From Pandoraea sp. PE-S2T-3 (lineage in GTDB: Bacteria; Pseudomonadota; Gammaproteobacteria; Burkholderiales; Burkholderiaceae), in the NCBI RefSeq assembly GCF_002179965.1, contig NZ_NGUQ01000007.1:434001-498000 (forward strand): a stretch of 64,000 bases of DNA, in the 5' to 3' direction. The notes beneath the pieces are model-generated. The model made no database searches and had not been told where the DNA came from. It saw only the letters and a program-made list of their open reading frames with translations. Position 1 is the first letter of the stretch. Each line of letters starts with the position of its first letter. This document shows, in pieces, positions 54,186 to 63,690 of the stretch. A program made the position numbers and the translations under genes.

Positions 54186-55022
54186 ATGACCCCGGTAGGA
54201 AAAGCACTCTGGTATATCGAGATTCAGATAGGCAGCGAACTCACGCTCGATCATATCGCGCACGCCAGCGAGATGTCGCGCTTCGCCATTTCGCGCCTGT
54301 TTGCGATCACGACGGGCTGGTCTGTCATGCGGTATGTGCGCGCCCGTCGACTGACGCGTGCTGCACAAACACTGGCGAGCGATGCCCCCGATATTCTCAG
54401 CGTGGCACTCGACGCCGGCTATAGCTCCCACGAAGCGTTCACGCGCGCCTTCGCCGACTTCTTCGGGCTCACACCCGAGCAGTTGCGCGCCCGGCGCCAT
54501 CTCGACGGCCTTGGACTCGTGGAGCCCCTCCGCATGAAAGACATCAAATTTATCGATCTCGCCCCGCCTCGCATTGAGACGGGCAAAGCATTAACGGTCG
54601 CCGGCTTGAGCAGCCGCTTCACCTTCGCAACCAACGAGGGCATTCCGGCGCTTTGGGAAGCCTTTAATCCGTACTTCCGCAATTTTCCCGATCAGGTGAG
54701 CGACGTGACCTATGGCGTGTGCTGCAACCCCGACGGGGAAGGCGGCTTCGAGTACATCGCGGGCGTGGAAGTCAGTCGCCGTGACCGTTTGCCTGAAGGG
54801 TTCCGATGTGTCGATATCGCCCCGCTGCAATATGCAGTGTTCGAGCACAAGGGACATATCTCGCTGCTGCATCAAACCGTCTACACGATCTGGCATCAGT
54901 GGCTGCCGTCGTCCGGACTGGACGCCGTCGATGCGCCCGATTTCGAGCGCTACAGCGAGGACTTCAACCCCGTAGCGGGGACGGGTTCGCTGGAGATCTG
55001 GCTGCCGGTGAAGACGCGATAA
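54186..55022 (+). CDS. AraC family regulator with GyrI-like effector domain
   Basis: 278-residue Rob/SoxS-like regulator. AraC HTHs occupy about residues 1-108 (LTLDHIAHASEMSRFAISRLF; VALDAGYSSHEAFTRAFADFFG). The GyrI-like C-terminal domain (about 125-278, with YGVCCNPDGEGGFEYIAGVE and YAVFEHKGHISLL) binds small hydrophobic ligands. Target gene not evident. Confidence 0.88.
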   Translation: MTPVGKALWYIEIQIGSELTLDHIAHASEMSRFAISRLFAITTGWSVMRYVRARRLTRAAQTLASDAPDILSVALDAGYSSHEAFTRAFADFFGLTPEQLRARRHLDGLGLVEPLRMKDIKFIDLAPPRIETGKALTVAGLSSRFTFATNEGIPALWEAFNPYFRNFPDQVSDVTYGVCCNPDGEGGFEYIAGVEVSRRDRLPEGFRCVDIAPLQYAVFEHKGHISLLHQTVYTIWHQWLPSSGLDAVDAPDFERYSEDFNPVAGTGSLEIWLPVKTR

Positions 55023-55066
55023 ATCAGTGGGTTGAGGAGGGGTGTGCGGGGGTGGCGTGCGGGTCG

Positions 55067-56005
55067 TCACACCCACAACCGGTAAAGCCAGAAGGACTCG
55101 TCTTCCATGTAACGCTGGGTGAATTCGGTCGGCGAAAAGCCGGTAATGCGTTTGGCCATCCGGCTCATGTGCGCCTGATCGGCAAAGCCTTCGTCCTGTG
55201 CCATCTCGGCCCAGTCGAACGATTCGCCGGCCTCCAGCCGATCGCGGGCGGCGAAGAACACCCCCTCCGTTTTGACGAGCGCCTGCCACTCGCGCAGGGA
55301 ACGCCCCGTATGCGTCTTGATGCGACGCTCGACCTGACGCGGGCTGTGCGTCTGGCGCCACTGAAGCGCCTGAAACGCCAGCCCCTCCACCCAGCGTTGC
55401 CCCGCGAGCCGTAACGAAGTCAGCGCCGATCGCTCGGGCTGAAGGGTCTGCCAACGGGGCGCGAGGTAGTGATCGAGCACAGCCATCGTCGCAGCGTCAT
55501 CGGGGGCTTCGGCAAACGCGTCGAGGAACGGATGCCAGTCGTTTGCCAATGCCGCCCACGCACAAACGAAGCGATCCTGAATCTCGGACAGGTTCACGCC
55601 GAACAAGATCTTCGCCACATTCGCGGGAAAACACACCATGACGCCGCGCCCGCCGGTCGTCGCCCATGTCGTCGTCGGCATCGATTGGCTGCCTGAGAGG
55701 GTGACGCGCGTGCCGTGAGGCGTCCACCGGGCACCCGCCGGGGTGTCGTGTACGAGCCCCACATCGAAGCCTTGGTAGACCGTCAGGCACACGACAGGAG
55801 ACGCCGGAAAGTGCGACAGGCGCTGCGCATCCGTCAGCGGCACGTGCCGGATGTCTCGGCTCACCACTGCCATCACTGCGCCGTACAACGCTGCCGACGG
55901 CGGATACAGCCGCGTGTGCGGCGCGGGACCGCCGCGCGCCACCAGAGGTGCGCGAGCATAGCGGTCGGGACACGGCGAGAGATTGGATGGCAGCCGGGAG
56001 GTCAT
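55067..56005 (-). CDS. AraC family regulator (divergent from the P450 gene)
   Basis: 312-residue regulator. C-terminal double HTH shows PRQVERRIKTHTGRSLREWQ and WAEMAQDEGFADQAHMSRMAKRITG (in parts), the AraC fold. N-terminal domain is unassigned. ATG 56005 after a GGGAGG site. Divergent from the P450 start by 88 bp, so it may regulate that gene. Confidence 0.85.
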   Translation of the reverse strand: MTSRLPSNLSPCPDRYARAPLVARGGPAPHTRLYPPSAALYGAVMAVVSRDIRHVPLTDAQRLSHFPASPVVCLTVYQGFDVGLVHDTPAGARWTPHGTRVTLSGSQSMPTTTWATTGGRGVMVCFPANVAKILFGVNLSEIQDRFVCAWAALANDWHPFLDAFAEAPDDAATMAVLDHYLAPRWQTLQPERSALTSLRLAGQRWVEGLAFQALQWRQTHSPRQVERRIKTHTGRSLREWQALVKTEGVFFAARDRLEAGESFDWAEMAQDEGFADQAHMSRMAKRITGFSPTEFTQRYMEDESFWLYRLWV

Positions 56006-56093
56006 GGCTCCGCAGTATAGGGACCGCCACAGGCCGTTGTAAACGTCGTTTCCGTTCAAGACAGGCGATGCGCGCTGGCGTGAAATACCCGTC

Positions 56094-57566
56094 ATGAACA
56101 CGCGAACCCCACCCCAATGTCCGTTTCACGGCGATGCCGCAGCGTCGTCTCGTCCCGTTACGCCGGAGACACCCGAGGCGGCCGCTCCTGCCCTGCACCC
56201 ACCCGGCGTATGGCCGCCCGGGCCGCCGGCAGGCATCACCGGCTGGGGACTGCTCCGGCAGATGTCCGGTGACCTGCTGGGTACGTTGGCGCAATGGAAA
56301 CGCACTTATGGCGACGTGGTGCACGTGCGTTTCTGGCCCGAGCATGCGGTCGTCGTGACCGACCCGCAACTCGTTCGAGCGCTGCTGGTCACGCACCACC
56401 ACTCGCTGATTCGTTGGGAGCGCGGGGTGAGCGTGATGTCACAGCTTCACGGCCACAGCGTGCTGATTGCGGAAGGGGACGCGTGGCACCATAAACGGCA
56501 GACGTTGCAGCCGTACTTCCTGCCGAAGTCGGTGCAGACGTTCGTGCCGCAGATCGCAGCCGCTACGGTGCGTGCGCTCGACGCGTGGCCACAGCGTGAC
56601 GCGCACTGGTCCATCGAAAGCGCGCTGACCTCGCTCACGATGGACGTGATCATGCGACAGGTGTTTTCAGGCGAAATCGGTGACGAGGCACGCATGGCGG
56701 AGCGCGCGCTGCGCGTCGCGAGCGAAGCGGCCGATGCCGAGTTCTATTGGCCCGCGAGCTGGCCGGACTGGATGCCGTGGAAGCGCGAGAAGCGGCGAGC
56801 CGTTCGTGGGCTGAAGGGATTGATTGATCGTCATGTGAACGCGCGTCTGGCGATGCCTGCTGACGTGTGGCCTGATGACCTGTTGTCGCGATTGCTGCGG
56901 TTGCATCGGGAAGATCCGCAGAGTTGGTCGTTGCAGGCGGTGCGCGACGAATGCATGACGACGTTTCTCGCTGGACACGAAACGACGGCAGGCACGCTCA
57001 CGTGGTGGGCATGGTGCATGGCCTCAAATCCGGCGATACAAGAAGCCGCGCGCGACGAGGTGATTCGTGTGTTGGGTTCAGCGGGTGAGATGGTGCCGAG
57101 CGCCGAGCCCCGGCCCGCACTGCGCTATCTTTCCCAGACGATCGACGAGACGCTGCGCCTGTATCCCGCGGCGCCGACCCTGCTCAGTCGTCGTGCAACG
57201 CGTCCCATCACGCTGGGCACGTGGCAGTTTCCGGCGCGAACGTTGTTCATGTTGCCGGTGCAGTTGTTGCAGCACGACGCGCGATCGTTTGCCGAGCCCA
57301 CGGCGTTCCGCCCGGAGCGCTTCGCGAGCGATGCGCCGGCGGCGCCGCGCGGCACGCATATGCCTTTCGGTGCCGGGCCGCGTGTCTGTCTCGGGCAGCA
57401 TCTGGCGACCACTGAAATCATCGTGATCGCCGCCATGATCTTGCAGCGCTTCACACTGTCGGTGCCCGACGGTATGTCCGCACCCAAGCCGCGCATGCAC
57501 GTGACACTGAGACCGGAGACGGCGCTACATCTCGGGTTGACGGCGATACCGTCCCCCGATGTTTGA
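56094..57566 (+). CDS. Cytochrome P450 monooxygenase
   Basis: 490-residue soluble P450. I-helix FLAGHETTAG (about 291), K-helix ETLRLYP (about 351), and the haem loop PFGAGPRVCLG with the axial C432 are all present. No fused reductase; a Pro-rich 50-residue N-terminus is not a membrane anchor. Sequence style (SVLIAEGDAWHHKRQTLQP, AGTLTW) suggests the CYP102/CYP4-related fatty-acid hydroxylase group, which is inference. It converges on the lipid operon with 14 bases between. Confidence 0.92.
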   Translation: MNTRTPPQCPFHGDAAASSRPVTPETPEAAAPALHPPGVWPPGPPAGITGWGLLRQMSGDLLGTLAQWKRTYGDVVHVRFWPEHAVVVTDPQLVRALLVTHHHSLIRWERGVSVMSQLHGHSVLIAEGDAWHHKRQTLQPYFLPKSVQTFVPQIAAATVRALDAWPQRDAHWSIESALTSLTMDVIMRQVFSGEIGDEARMAERALRVASEAADAEFYWPASWPDWMPWKREKRRAVRGLKGLIDRHVNARLAMPADVWPDDLLSRLLRLHREDPQSWSLQAVRDECMTTFLAGHETTAGTLTWWAWCMASNPAIQEAARDEVIRVLGSAGEMVPSAEPRPALRYLSQTIDETLRLYPAAPTLLSRRATRPITLGTWQFPARTLFMLPVQLLQHDARSFAEPTAFRPERFASDAPAAPRGTHMPFGAGPRVCLGQHLATTEIIVIAAMILQRFTLSVPDGMSAPKPRMHVTLRPETALHLGLTAIPSPDV

Positions 57567-57580
57567 AACGACGCCTGTCG

Positions 57581-58153
57581 TCACGCGGACGACGCTGCCC
57601 TCGCGGCGCCTGCGTCGTCCGTTTTCTCTCCGAACCAGACGAGCGCTGGCAGCCACACCATCCAGCCGACAGCAATGAGTGCCAAAGCGGCGGCCGGTAC
57701 GATCAAGTGCGCCGCCCCGAGCGCGGCCCCAGCACGAAACGACAATGGCCCGGCGATGCCGCCCAGCAGCGCGGCAATCATCCATCGACCGCGCAGCCAG
57801 CGGAACACCGCATTGATCTGCAACGCAAAGAGCAGCCACAAGCTCGCCATCCAGTAGGGGGCATAGGCAGTTGCCGCGTCCCCCGGGTATCGGAGCCATC
57901 CGGTGCGCACCACAACGCACTCCCACGTCCATCCGCAGATCGTCACGACGCTCAGGAACAAGAGCTCGCGACGTTGGGTCTGCGTCACTGCCAAATGAGC
58001 GCAAGCCAGTACGGCGACAACCAACGCCCCGATCCAGGCCTTACCGTGCGCTGCGCCAAGCACGCACGCGAACCAGCCGATCTGTCCGGCGATGGCATAG
58101 ACGCCGACTTGCGAGCGTCGTGCGATGGCGGTCACAGCGACGCCTGCGCGCAC
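57581..58153 (-). CDS. DUF2878 membrane protein
   Basis: 190-residue integral membrane protein with about five to six helices (GQIGWFACVLGAAHGKAWIG, TICGWTWECVVVRTGWLRYP, PYWMASLWLLFALQINA). The family is widely found beside CFA-synthase/DUF1365 genes. It begins 43 bp after the CFA synthase stop, last of the operon. Function unknown. Confidence 0.8.
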   Translation of the reverse strand: MRAGVAVTAIARRSQVGVYAIAGQIGWFACVLGAAHGKAWIGALVVAVLACAHLAVTQTQRRELLFLSVVTICGWTWECVVVRTGWLRYPGDAATAYAPYWMASLWLLFALQINAVFRWLRGRWMIAALLGGIAGPLSFRAGAALGAAHLIVPAAALALIAVGWMVWLPALVWFGEKTDDAGAARAASSA

Positions 58154-58195
58154 GCGCTCGATAAGCAGGACGGGAAGTGCGATCGCATATCAACG

Positions 58196-59401
58196 TCACA
58201 CACTCACAAGAAAATGCCGCACGTCGATGCGCTGTTCCATGAACGCCGCCTCGCAGTACTGCAAGTACAACCGCCACGTCCGGATGAAGGTGTCGTCGAA
58301 GCCTTGTTCGCGCACTGCGTCGAGATTCGCTTCGAAGGCAGCGCGCCAGAGGCTCAGCGTCCGCGCATAATCGAGCCCGAACGACAGCGTGACCGCCGCT
58401 TTCATGTCGGCGTCTTCCGCGGCTTTCACGAAGCGCTCTGCGCTCGGCAGCATGCCGCCCGGGAAGATGAATTCACGGATGAAATCGCCCGACGCGCGGT
58501 AAGCTTCGAAAGCCGATTCGTCGATGGTGATCGATTGCACCAACGCTTGACCACCCGGTTTAAGGCATCGTTTGAGCGTCGCAAAATAACCCGGCCAGAA
58601 CGCCTCGCCGACCGCCTCGAACATCTCGATCGACACGACCGCATCGAACTGGCCCTGCACGTCGCGGTAGTCCATCAGCACGATATCGGCGAGCGCACCG
58701 AGCCCTTCATCCGCGATGCGTTGCTGGGCGATCTCGAACTGCGCCTGCGAAATCGTCAGGCTGTGCACGTGGATACCCTGCCGTGCCGCATGCACGGCAA
58801 AGCCGCCCCAGCCACAGCCGATCTCCAGCACGCGCGCGCCCGGGCGCAGCTTCAGGGTGTCGACGATGTGCTGATACTTGGCGCTTTGTGCCTCGGCCAG
58901 CGAACGGTGTTCATTGCCGTCGAACAGCGCGCTCGAATACGTCCATGTCTCATCAAGCCAGAGTCCGTAGAAGCGGTTGCCGATATCGTAATGCGCGTGA
59001 ATGTTGCGACGGCTTCCCGAGCGCGTATTCGCGCGCAGACGTTGCCGCAGTTGATACCAGAGCTGCGCCAGTCGCGAGCCCGTGAGCGTTTGTGAAACGC
59101 ACGACTGATTGCGTATCGCCAGGCGCAGCAGCGCGATGATGTCGGGTGAATCGACCCACTTCGCTCGATAGGCTTCGGCAAAACCGATATCGCCCGCGTG
59201 CAGTATTCGGCGGCAAGCCCGCCAGTCGAGAATCTGGAGCGTGGCCCCCGGCGACAGGTGCGGATCGCCGAAAACGTGTTGTGTCCCGTCGGGCGCAATG
59301 AGCGTCAGATGCCCGACGCGGATGCGTTGGAGCAATCCCATGAACAGACGTGCCGACAGAGGAATCGCCGAATGCGGCGAGAGCATGCGAATCGGAATCA
59401 T
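58196..59401 (-). CDS. Cyclopropane-fatty-acyl-phospholipid synthase family methyltransferase
   Basis: 401-residue SAM-dependent methyltransferase. SAM loop VLEIGCGWGGFAVHAARQG, lipid-binding N-domain, HYDIGNRFYGLWLDETWTYS, and the active-site segment MFEAVGEAFWPGYFATLK are the CFA-synthase hallmarks. Length is near E. coli Cfa (382). ATG overlaps the DUF1365 stop (ATGA). Product may be a cyclopropane ring or a methylated/furan precursor; see operon. Confidence 0.9.
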   Translation of the reverse strand: MIPIRMLSPHSAIPLSARLFMGLLQRIRVGHLTLIAPDGTQHVFGDPHLSPGATLQILDWRACRRILHAGDIGFAEAYRAKWVDSPDIIALLRLAIRNQSCVSQTLTGSRLAQLWYQLRQRLRANTRSGSRRNIHAHYDIGNRFYGLWLDETWTYSSALFDGNEHRSLAEAQSAKYQHIVDTLKLRPGARVLEIGCGWGGFAVHAARQGIHVHSLTISQAQFEIAQQRIADEGLGALADIVLMDYRDVQGQFDAVVSIEMFEAVGEAFWPGYFATLKRCLKPGGQALVQSITIDESAFEAYRASGDFIREFIFPGGMLPSAERFVKAAEDADMKAAVTLSFGLDYARTLSLWRAAFEANLDAVREQGFDDTFIRTWRLYLQYCEAAFMEQRIDVRHFLVSV

Positions 59402-60240
59402 GGAATGACCTCTTGATCGGAAGGCGAGGCTTGTTGTTTGGCCGCATCGGCATTGGCAACGCAAGTCGTCGCCACCTGCGTCGGCGGTGTCTTGCCGTAG
59501 AACGGCACGCGCTTGCGCAGCAGACGCAACGCTTGCCAGTGAATTCGCAGCACGACGTTGATGGCATTGAACGGTAGCGCCATCACCGCACGAAGTACGC
59601 TTCGGCCAGTGAACGGCTCGGCCTGCATGCTGAGCGCCGTGCGCAACAACACCTCGTCGTGATCGAAATAGTCGATGGCAACCGACAGGTTTTTTTTGTA
59701 GCGTCGCGCGCGAAACTCGTAGCGGCCTTCGACATCGCAGAACGGCGACACGTGAAAGACCTTCCGGCATTGCAGCACCGTGCCATTCAGAATCGCGAAG
59801 TGGCCCGGCGCGCTCAGCAAGTACCCGTGATGCTCGCCAAACGTGTTGCGCACGTCGGCGTACAACGCACGCAAATCGCCGTGCCGGTCGTGGCAATACC
59901 AGAAGCTCACCGGATTGAACGCGTAGCCCGCGAGGCGCGGAATCGTTTGCAGCCAGATGCGGCCGTCTGCGGGAATACCCGCTTCGGCAAGACGGGCTCG
60001 CATCCACGGCTCAAGCGCGCTGCCATCGCGCGGACCGTAGTCGCGCGACGATATCGACATCGGTCCCCAGCGGTCCACGCCGAACCACCAGCGCTTCGAT
60101 TCGTCCAGACGGCCAATGTCGCAAACGATCTGGAACAGCGGATAGTCGAATGCGTGATGTGCCGGGCGCAGGCGCTCGTGCATCACGTTGCCGCGCAAGA
60201 GATAGGCGGCGGGGCCGTCGCGCAGGTTGAGGGCTTTCAT
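59398..60240 (-). CDS. DUF1365 family protein
   Basis: 280-residue soluble protein. LRGNVMHERLRPAHHAFDYP and RLAGYAFNPVSFWYCHDRHG are typical DUF1365 blocks, often co-occurring with CFA synthases. Its ATG at 60240 overlaps the FAD-oxidoreductase stop (ATGA) and its own stop overlaps the CFA synthase start. Biochemical role unknown; involvement in lipid delivery or modification is inferred from context. Confidence 0.87.
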   Translation of the reverse strand: MKALNLRDGPAAYLLRGNVMHERLRPAHHAFDYPLFQIVCDIGRLDESKRWWFGVDRWGPMSISSRDYGPRDGSALEPWMRARLAEAGIPADGRIWLQTIPRLAGYAFNPVSFWYCHDRHGDLRALYADVRNTFGEHHGYLLSAPGHFAILNGTVLQCRKVFHVSPFCDVEGRYEFRARRYKKNLSVAIDYFDHDEVLLRTALSMQAEPFTGRSVLRAVMALPFNAINVVLRIHWQALRLLRKRVPFYGKTPPTQVATTCVANADAAKQQASPSDQEVIP

Positions 60241-61553
60241 AGCTTGGCCCACTGCGGTGATACGCCGAAGTCTCTCGCGACGCGCAGCGCAGACTTCAGT
60301 CCGTCTTCATGAAAGCCGTAACCCGTCCACGCACCGGCAAACCACGTGCGCCGCTGGCCTTGCAGTTCCGGCAATCGCGCCTGCGCGTCGACGGCGGCAA
60401 GATCGAGCAACGGATGTTCGTAGGCGTAGCGGCCCAGCGTCGCTTCGGGCGCGGGTTCGTCTACCGGGTTGAGCGTGACGATCACCGGCGTGCTGAACGG
60501 CAGTGCCTGAAGCTGGTTGAGCAGATAGCTCACGCACACGGGCGATTGCGCATCGCTCTGCGCAGCATTGGCCACGCTGGTTTTGCTCAGGTAATTCCAC
60601 GCCGACCAGACACGGCGGCGTCGCGGCAGCAAGCGGGCGTCGGTGTGCAACACCGCCGTGTTCGGTTGATAACGAATGGCGCCGAGCGTGCTTCGTTCTT
60701 GCGGATCGGCATCGGCCAGCAGACGCAGCGTATCGGGGGCGTGCCCCGCCATAACGACAGCGTCGAAATGTTGTGGCGCCTCGCCATCGAACATGAGCGT
60801 CACGCCATCGGCGTCGCGGCGAATGCTCTGCACGGGGGTATTCAGACGCACATCGTCGAGGGTGGCCACGATACGTTGGACGTAGTCGCGCGAACCACCG
60901 GTCACCGTCTTCCACTGTGGACGGTGATTGACTTGCAACAGTGCGTGATTCAGGCAGAACCGAAGAAACGTGGCCGCAGGGAAGCGCAGAATATCGGCCG
61001 CGCGGCTCGACCAGATCGCGGCCGCCATCGGCAACAGATAGTGATGCTGGAACGGCTGACCGTAGCCATTCGCGGCGAGCAATTCACCGACGGAATGGCG
61101 TTCGCGTTCCGCGTGGTGCAGATGGCGCTCTGCCGATGCATTGAAGCGCAGGATGTCGCGCAACATGCCCAGAAAGCTCGGCGAATAGAGATTGCTACGC
61201 TGCGCGAATACCGTGTTGAGGTTGGTGCCCGCCCATTCGAGCGCGCCGCCGTTCACCGACACCGAGAACGACATATCGCTGGCGATGGCGCTCACACCCA
61301 GCTCGTCGAAGAGCGCCAGCAAGTTGGGATAGGTGCGGTCGTTGAACACGAGAAAACCCGTGTCCACAGGTGCGGTGGTGCCGTCCAGTGTGACGTCGAC
61401 CGTATGCGAATGGCCGCCCGCGTAGTTCGCCGCTTCGAACAGCGTGACGCGGTGTCTTCGCTTGAGCAGGTAAGCGCTCGCGAGTCCCGCAATACCGGCC
61501 CCTACGACGGCAATGCGGCGCCCCGGGGGAAGCCAGGCTGGTGTCGGATGCAT
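60237..61553 (-). CDS. NAD(P)/FAD-binding amine-oxidase-like oxidoreductase (candidate lipid desaturase)
   Basis: 438-residue flavoprotein. N-terminal IAVVGAGIAGLASAYLLKRR and the family motif NYAGGHSHTVDVTLDGTTAP match the amine-oxidase/phytoene-desaturase superfamily. The C-terminal FAD-contact AGAWTGYGFHEDGLKSALRV is the known 'GYGFHEDG' form from this type of locus. Similar FAD proteins act in furan or methyl-branched fatty acid formation in other bacteria (established, exact homology not checked). Start ATG 61553; 14 bp after the upstream methyltransferase. Confidence 0.87.
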   Translation of the reverse strand: MHPTPAWLPPGRRIAVVGAGIAGLASAYLLKRRHRVTLFEAANYAGGHSHTVDVTLDGTTAPVDTGFLVFNDRTYPNLLALFDELGVSAIASDMSFSVSVNGGALEWAGTNLNTVFAQRSNLYSPSFLGMLRDILRFNASAERHLHHAERERHSVGELLAANGYGQPFQHHYLLPMAAAIWSSRAADILRFPAATFLRFCLNHALLQVNHRPQWKTVTGGSRDYVQRIVATLDDVRLNTPVQSIRRDADGVTLMFDGEAPQHFDAVVMAGHAPDTLRLLADADPQERSTLGAIRYQPNTAVLHTDARLLPRRRRVWSAWNYLSKTSVANAAQSDAQSPVCVSYLLNQLQALPFSTPVIVTLNPVDEPAPEATLGRYAYEHPLLDLAAVDAQARLPELQGQRRTWFAGAWTGYGFHEDGLKSALRVARDFGVSPQWAKL

Positions 61554-61567
61554 GATGTTCCCCGTCG

Positions 61568-62734
61568 TCACTTCGTGAGGCGGCGCGATGCACCGGCCTT
61601 CTCGAAGAGGTAGTGCCCCACGCCCCATTCGTTACCCTTCGCGTAACCAAACAACTCGGCGACGGCCATGTAAAACATGCGCCACCGTTGCAGCCAGACG
61701 CGGGCGTCGGGGCCATAGCACGATTCGAGAATCGGCAGAATCCGCTCACGTGCCGCGTCGAGCGACGCAAGCCATTGATTCGCGGTGCGCTCGTAGTGCT
61801 GCCCGTTCAGCCACCATTGATGCGTGACGCGCAAGTCGTTCTGAAAGCGCAGCAGCAGATCCGCCGACGGCATGGTGCCGCCCGTGAAGAAGTGTCGCGA
61901 CATCCAGTCGGTGCCGTCTTTGTTCTCGAAGTGATAGGCGAGGTGGCGGTGCGCGAAGATGTGCACGAACAGTTTGCCGTCGTCGTTGAGCCAGCGGGCA
62001 ATGCGGGCAAGCAACGCGTCGTAGTTCTTCATGTGCTCGAACATTTCGATGGAAATCACGCGGTCAAAACCAGCGGGCACGTTGTTGTCGAATTCGAAAT
62101 CGACAACGTTGCCGGTCACGATGCGCAGGTTCTTCAAGCCGCGCTGGGCCGCGACGGCTTCGATGTGCTGACGTTGTCCTGCCGAGTTCGAGAGACCGAC
62201 GATGCGCGCATAGGGGTAGCGCGCGGCGAGCCATAGCGACAGCGATCCCCAGCCGCATCCGAGATCGAGAATGCGTTGTCCGTCTTCGATGCCGGCGCGC
62301 TCGGCGTAGCAGGCCAGCATGGCGTCTTCTGCTTGTGCGAGCGTTTCTTCACCGGTCGGATAGAGACAGCACGAGTACTTCATCGCCGTCCCGAGATGCG
62401 CGGCAAAGAACGCGCTCGGGACTTCGTAATGCTGGACATTGGCCGCCGTGGTCTCAATCGCGATGGGGCTGGCGCGGAGTTCGGAAACGAGCGCTTCGAG
62501 GGCCTGCGCGCTGCGCTCGGCGTCGTCGGCATGTTCGTCGCGCAGGCGCTGGCGCATCAGGGCGCGCATGGCGGCACGCAAGAGCACGTCGGGTACGAAA
62601 CCCCGTTCGCACAAACGGATGAGTCCGGACTCGTCGTGCGCGGCGGCTGGCTTCGACGTGTCGGCAGGCGGCTGCGTGAGGATCGCGGTCATGGGGACGG
62701 ACTCCGGCGGACGGGTGGATTGGGCGGCAGTCAT
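61568..62734 (-). CDS. SAM-dependent methyltransferase, CFA-synthase-like (second paralogue)
   Basis: 388-residue methyltransferase. ILDLGCGWGSLSLWLAARYP is the SAM loop, and ISIEMFEHMKNYDALLARIA the following strand. It lacks the usual CFA-synthase acidic N-domain and has a different N-terminal helical region (about 1-110), so it is a divergent member. ATG 62734 overlaps the DUF1295 stop (ATGA). A second ATG at 62692 is possible. Likely acts on unsaturated acyl chains. Confidence 0.88.
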   Translation of the reverse strand: MTAAQSTRPPESVPMTAILTQPPADTSKPAAAHDESGLIRLCERGFVPDVLLRAAMRALMRQRLRDEHADDAERSAQALEALVSELRASPIAIETTAANVQHYEVPSAFFAAHLGTAMKYSCCLYPTGEETLAQAEDAMLACYAERAGIEDGQRILDLGCGWGSLSLWLAARYPYARIVGLSNSAGQRQHIEAVAAQRGLKNLRIVTGNVVDFEFDNNVPAGFDRVISIEMFEHMKNYDALLARIARWLNDDGKLFVHIFAHRHLAYHFENKDGTDWMSRHFFTGGTMPSADLLLRFQNDLRVTHQWWLNGQHYERTANQWLASLDAARERILPILESCYGPDARVWLQRWRMFYMAVAELFGYAKGNEWGVGHYLFEKAGASRRLTK

Positions 62735-63567
62735 GATTGGCGGCCTGACGGGGGTGATGGGGGTGAGGGGGGTGGCGTGTCCGAGTTGGACTGCATCGAA
62801 GACTTCGGCGGCCAAGGCACAAGGGCGCTGGTGGTGCGCATGTATTCGCCATAGCCCGGCCGTGTTTTGACGAGGCGCGCTTCGAGCATCGGGACGCCCG
62901 AGACCTTCAGCAGCAGCACCGCCATCAGCAGCGGCGGCAGCAGCGTGAGCCAGCCCAACGGCAAGCCCAGCGACAGCGCCGCATAGGCGCACCAGTGCAC
63001 GCATTCGAAGAAGTAGTTCGGATGACGCGAATAGCGCCACCAGCCAACCCGGCAGACCTGCCCGCGATTGGCCGGGTCGGCCACGAAATGCCGCAGTTGG
63101 CGGTCGGCCGATGCCTCGCCGATGACGGCAATCAGCCAGATGACGATGGCCGCCGCGAGAGCGATCCATGACGGGGTTTCCGCCTGAAACGCGGGGATGA
63201 AGAACGCGATGGACAACGCCATCGAGATCACGGCCTGCAACTGGAAAAACCAGAACATGTTGCGGTTCGCCGCGTCGCCCCATTGCTCGCGAAACTGGCG
63301 GTAACGGGGATCTTCCGGCTGGCCGTGGTTTCGCTGCCAAAGGTGGTGGGCGAGTCGCAGCCCCCAAAGGCCGCCCGCGACGAGCACGAACACCCGGCTG
63401 ACGGTGGCGCCGGTGCCAAGGACGGCGGCCAGCACCGCCACCCCGGCCAGCGACGCCGCCCAGACCGGGTCGACCATCCCGGCGTTGTGCGTGCGCAATT
63501 GGCGCAGCCACGCCCCCGTGAAGACGGCGATCAGTGCGACGTACGCGAAGGCGGCAGCGAGCAACAT
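62731..63567 (-). CDS. DUF1295 (steroid-reductase-like) membrane protein
   Basis: 278-residue membrane protein with about six to seven helices. The C-terminal RVGWWRYSRHPNYFFECVHW is the DUF1295/5-alpha-reductase/ICMT signature (NADPH- and lipid-binding). Tail is Pro/Ser-rich. First gene of the minus-strand lipid operon; no promoter could be fixed confidently in the 120 bp upstream. Probably reduces or transforms an unsaturated lipid. Confidence 0.88.
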   Translation of the reverse strand: MLLAAAFAYVALIAVFTGAWLRQLRTHNAGMVDPVWAASLAGVAVLAAVLGTGATVSRVFVLVAGGLWGLRLAHHLWQRNHGQPEDPRYRQFREQWGDAANRNMFWFFQLQAVISMALSIAFFIPAFQAETPSWIALAAAIVIWLIAVIGEASADRQLRHFVADPANRGQVCRVGWWRYSRHPNYFFECVHWCAYAALSLGLPLGWLTLLPPLLMAVLLLKVSGVPMLEARLVKTRPGYGEYMRTTSALVPWPPKSSMQSNSDTPPPSPPSPPSGRQS

Positions 63568-63690
63568 GCGAGCTCCGATGGCGGTATTTCCCCTCTATAC
63601 GAACGGGGAGCGCCAACGGATGCAGATGTCGGCAGAAATTATCGGATTGGGTCGCTGATAGAAGAATGCTAACGGCAGGCGCTGGCGGCC

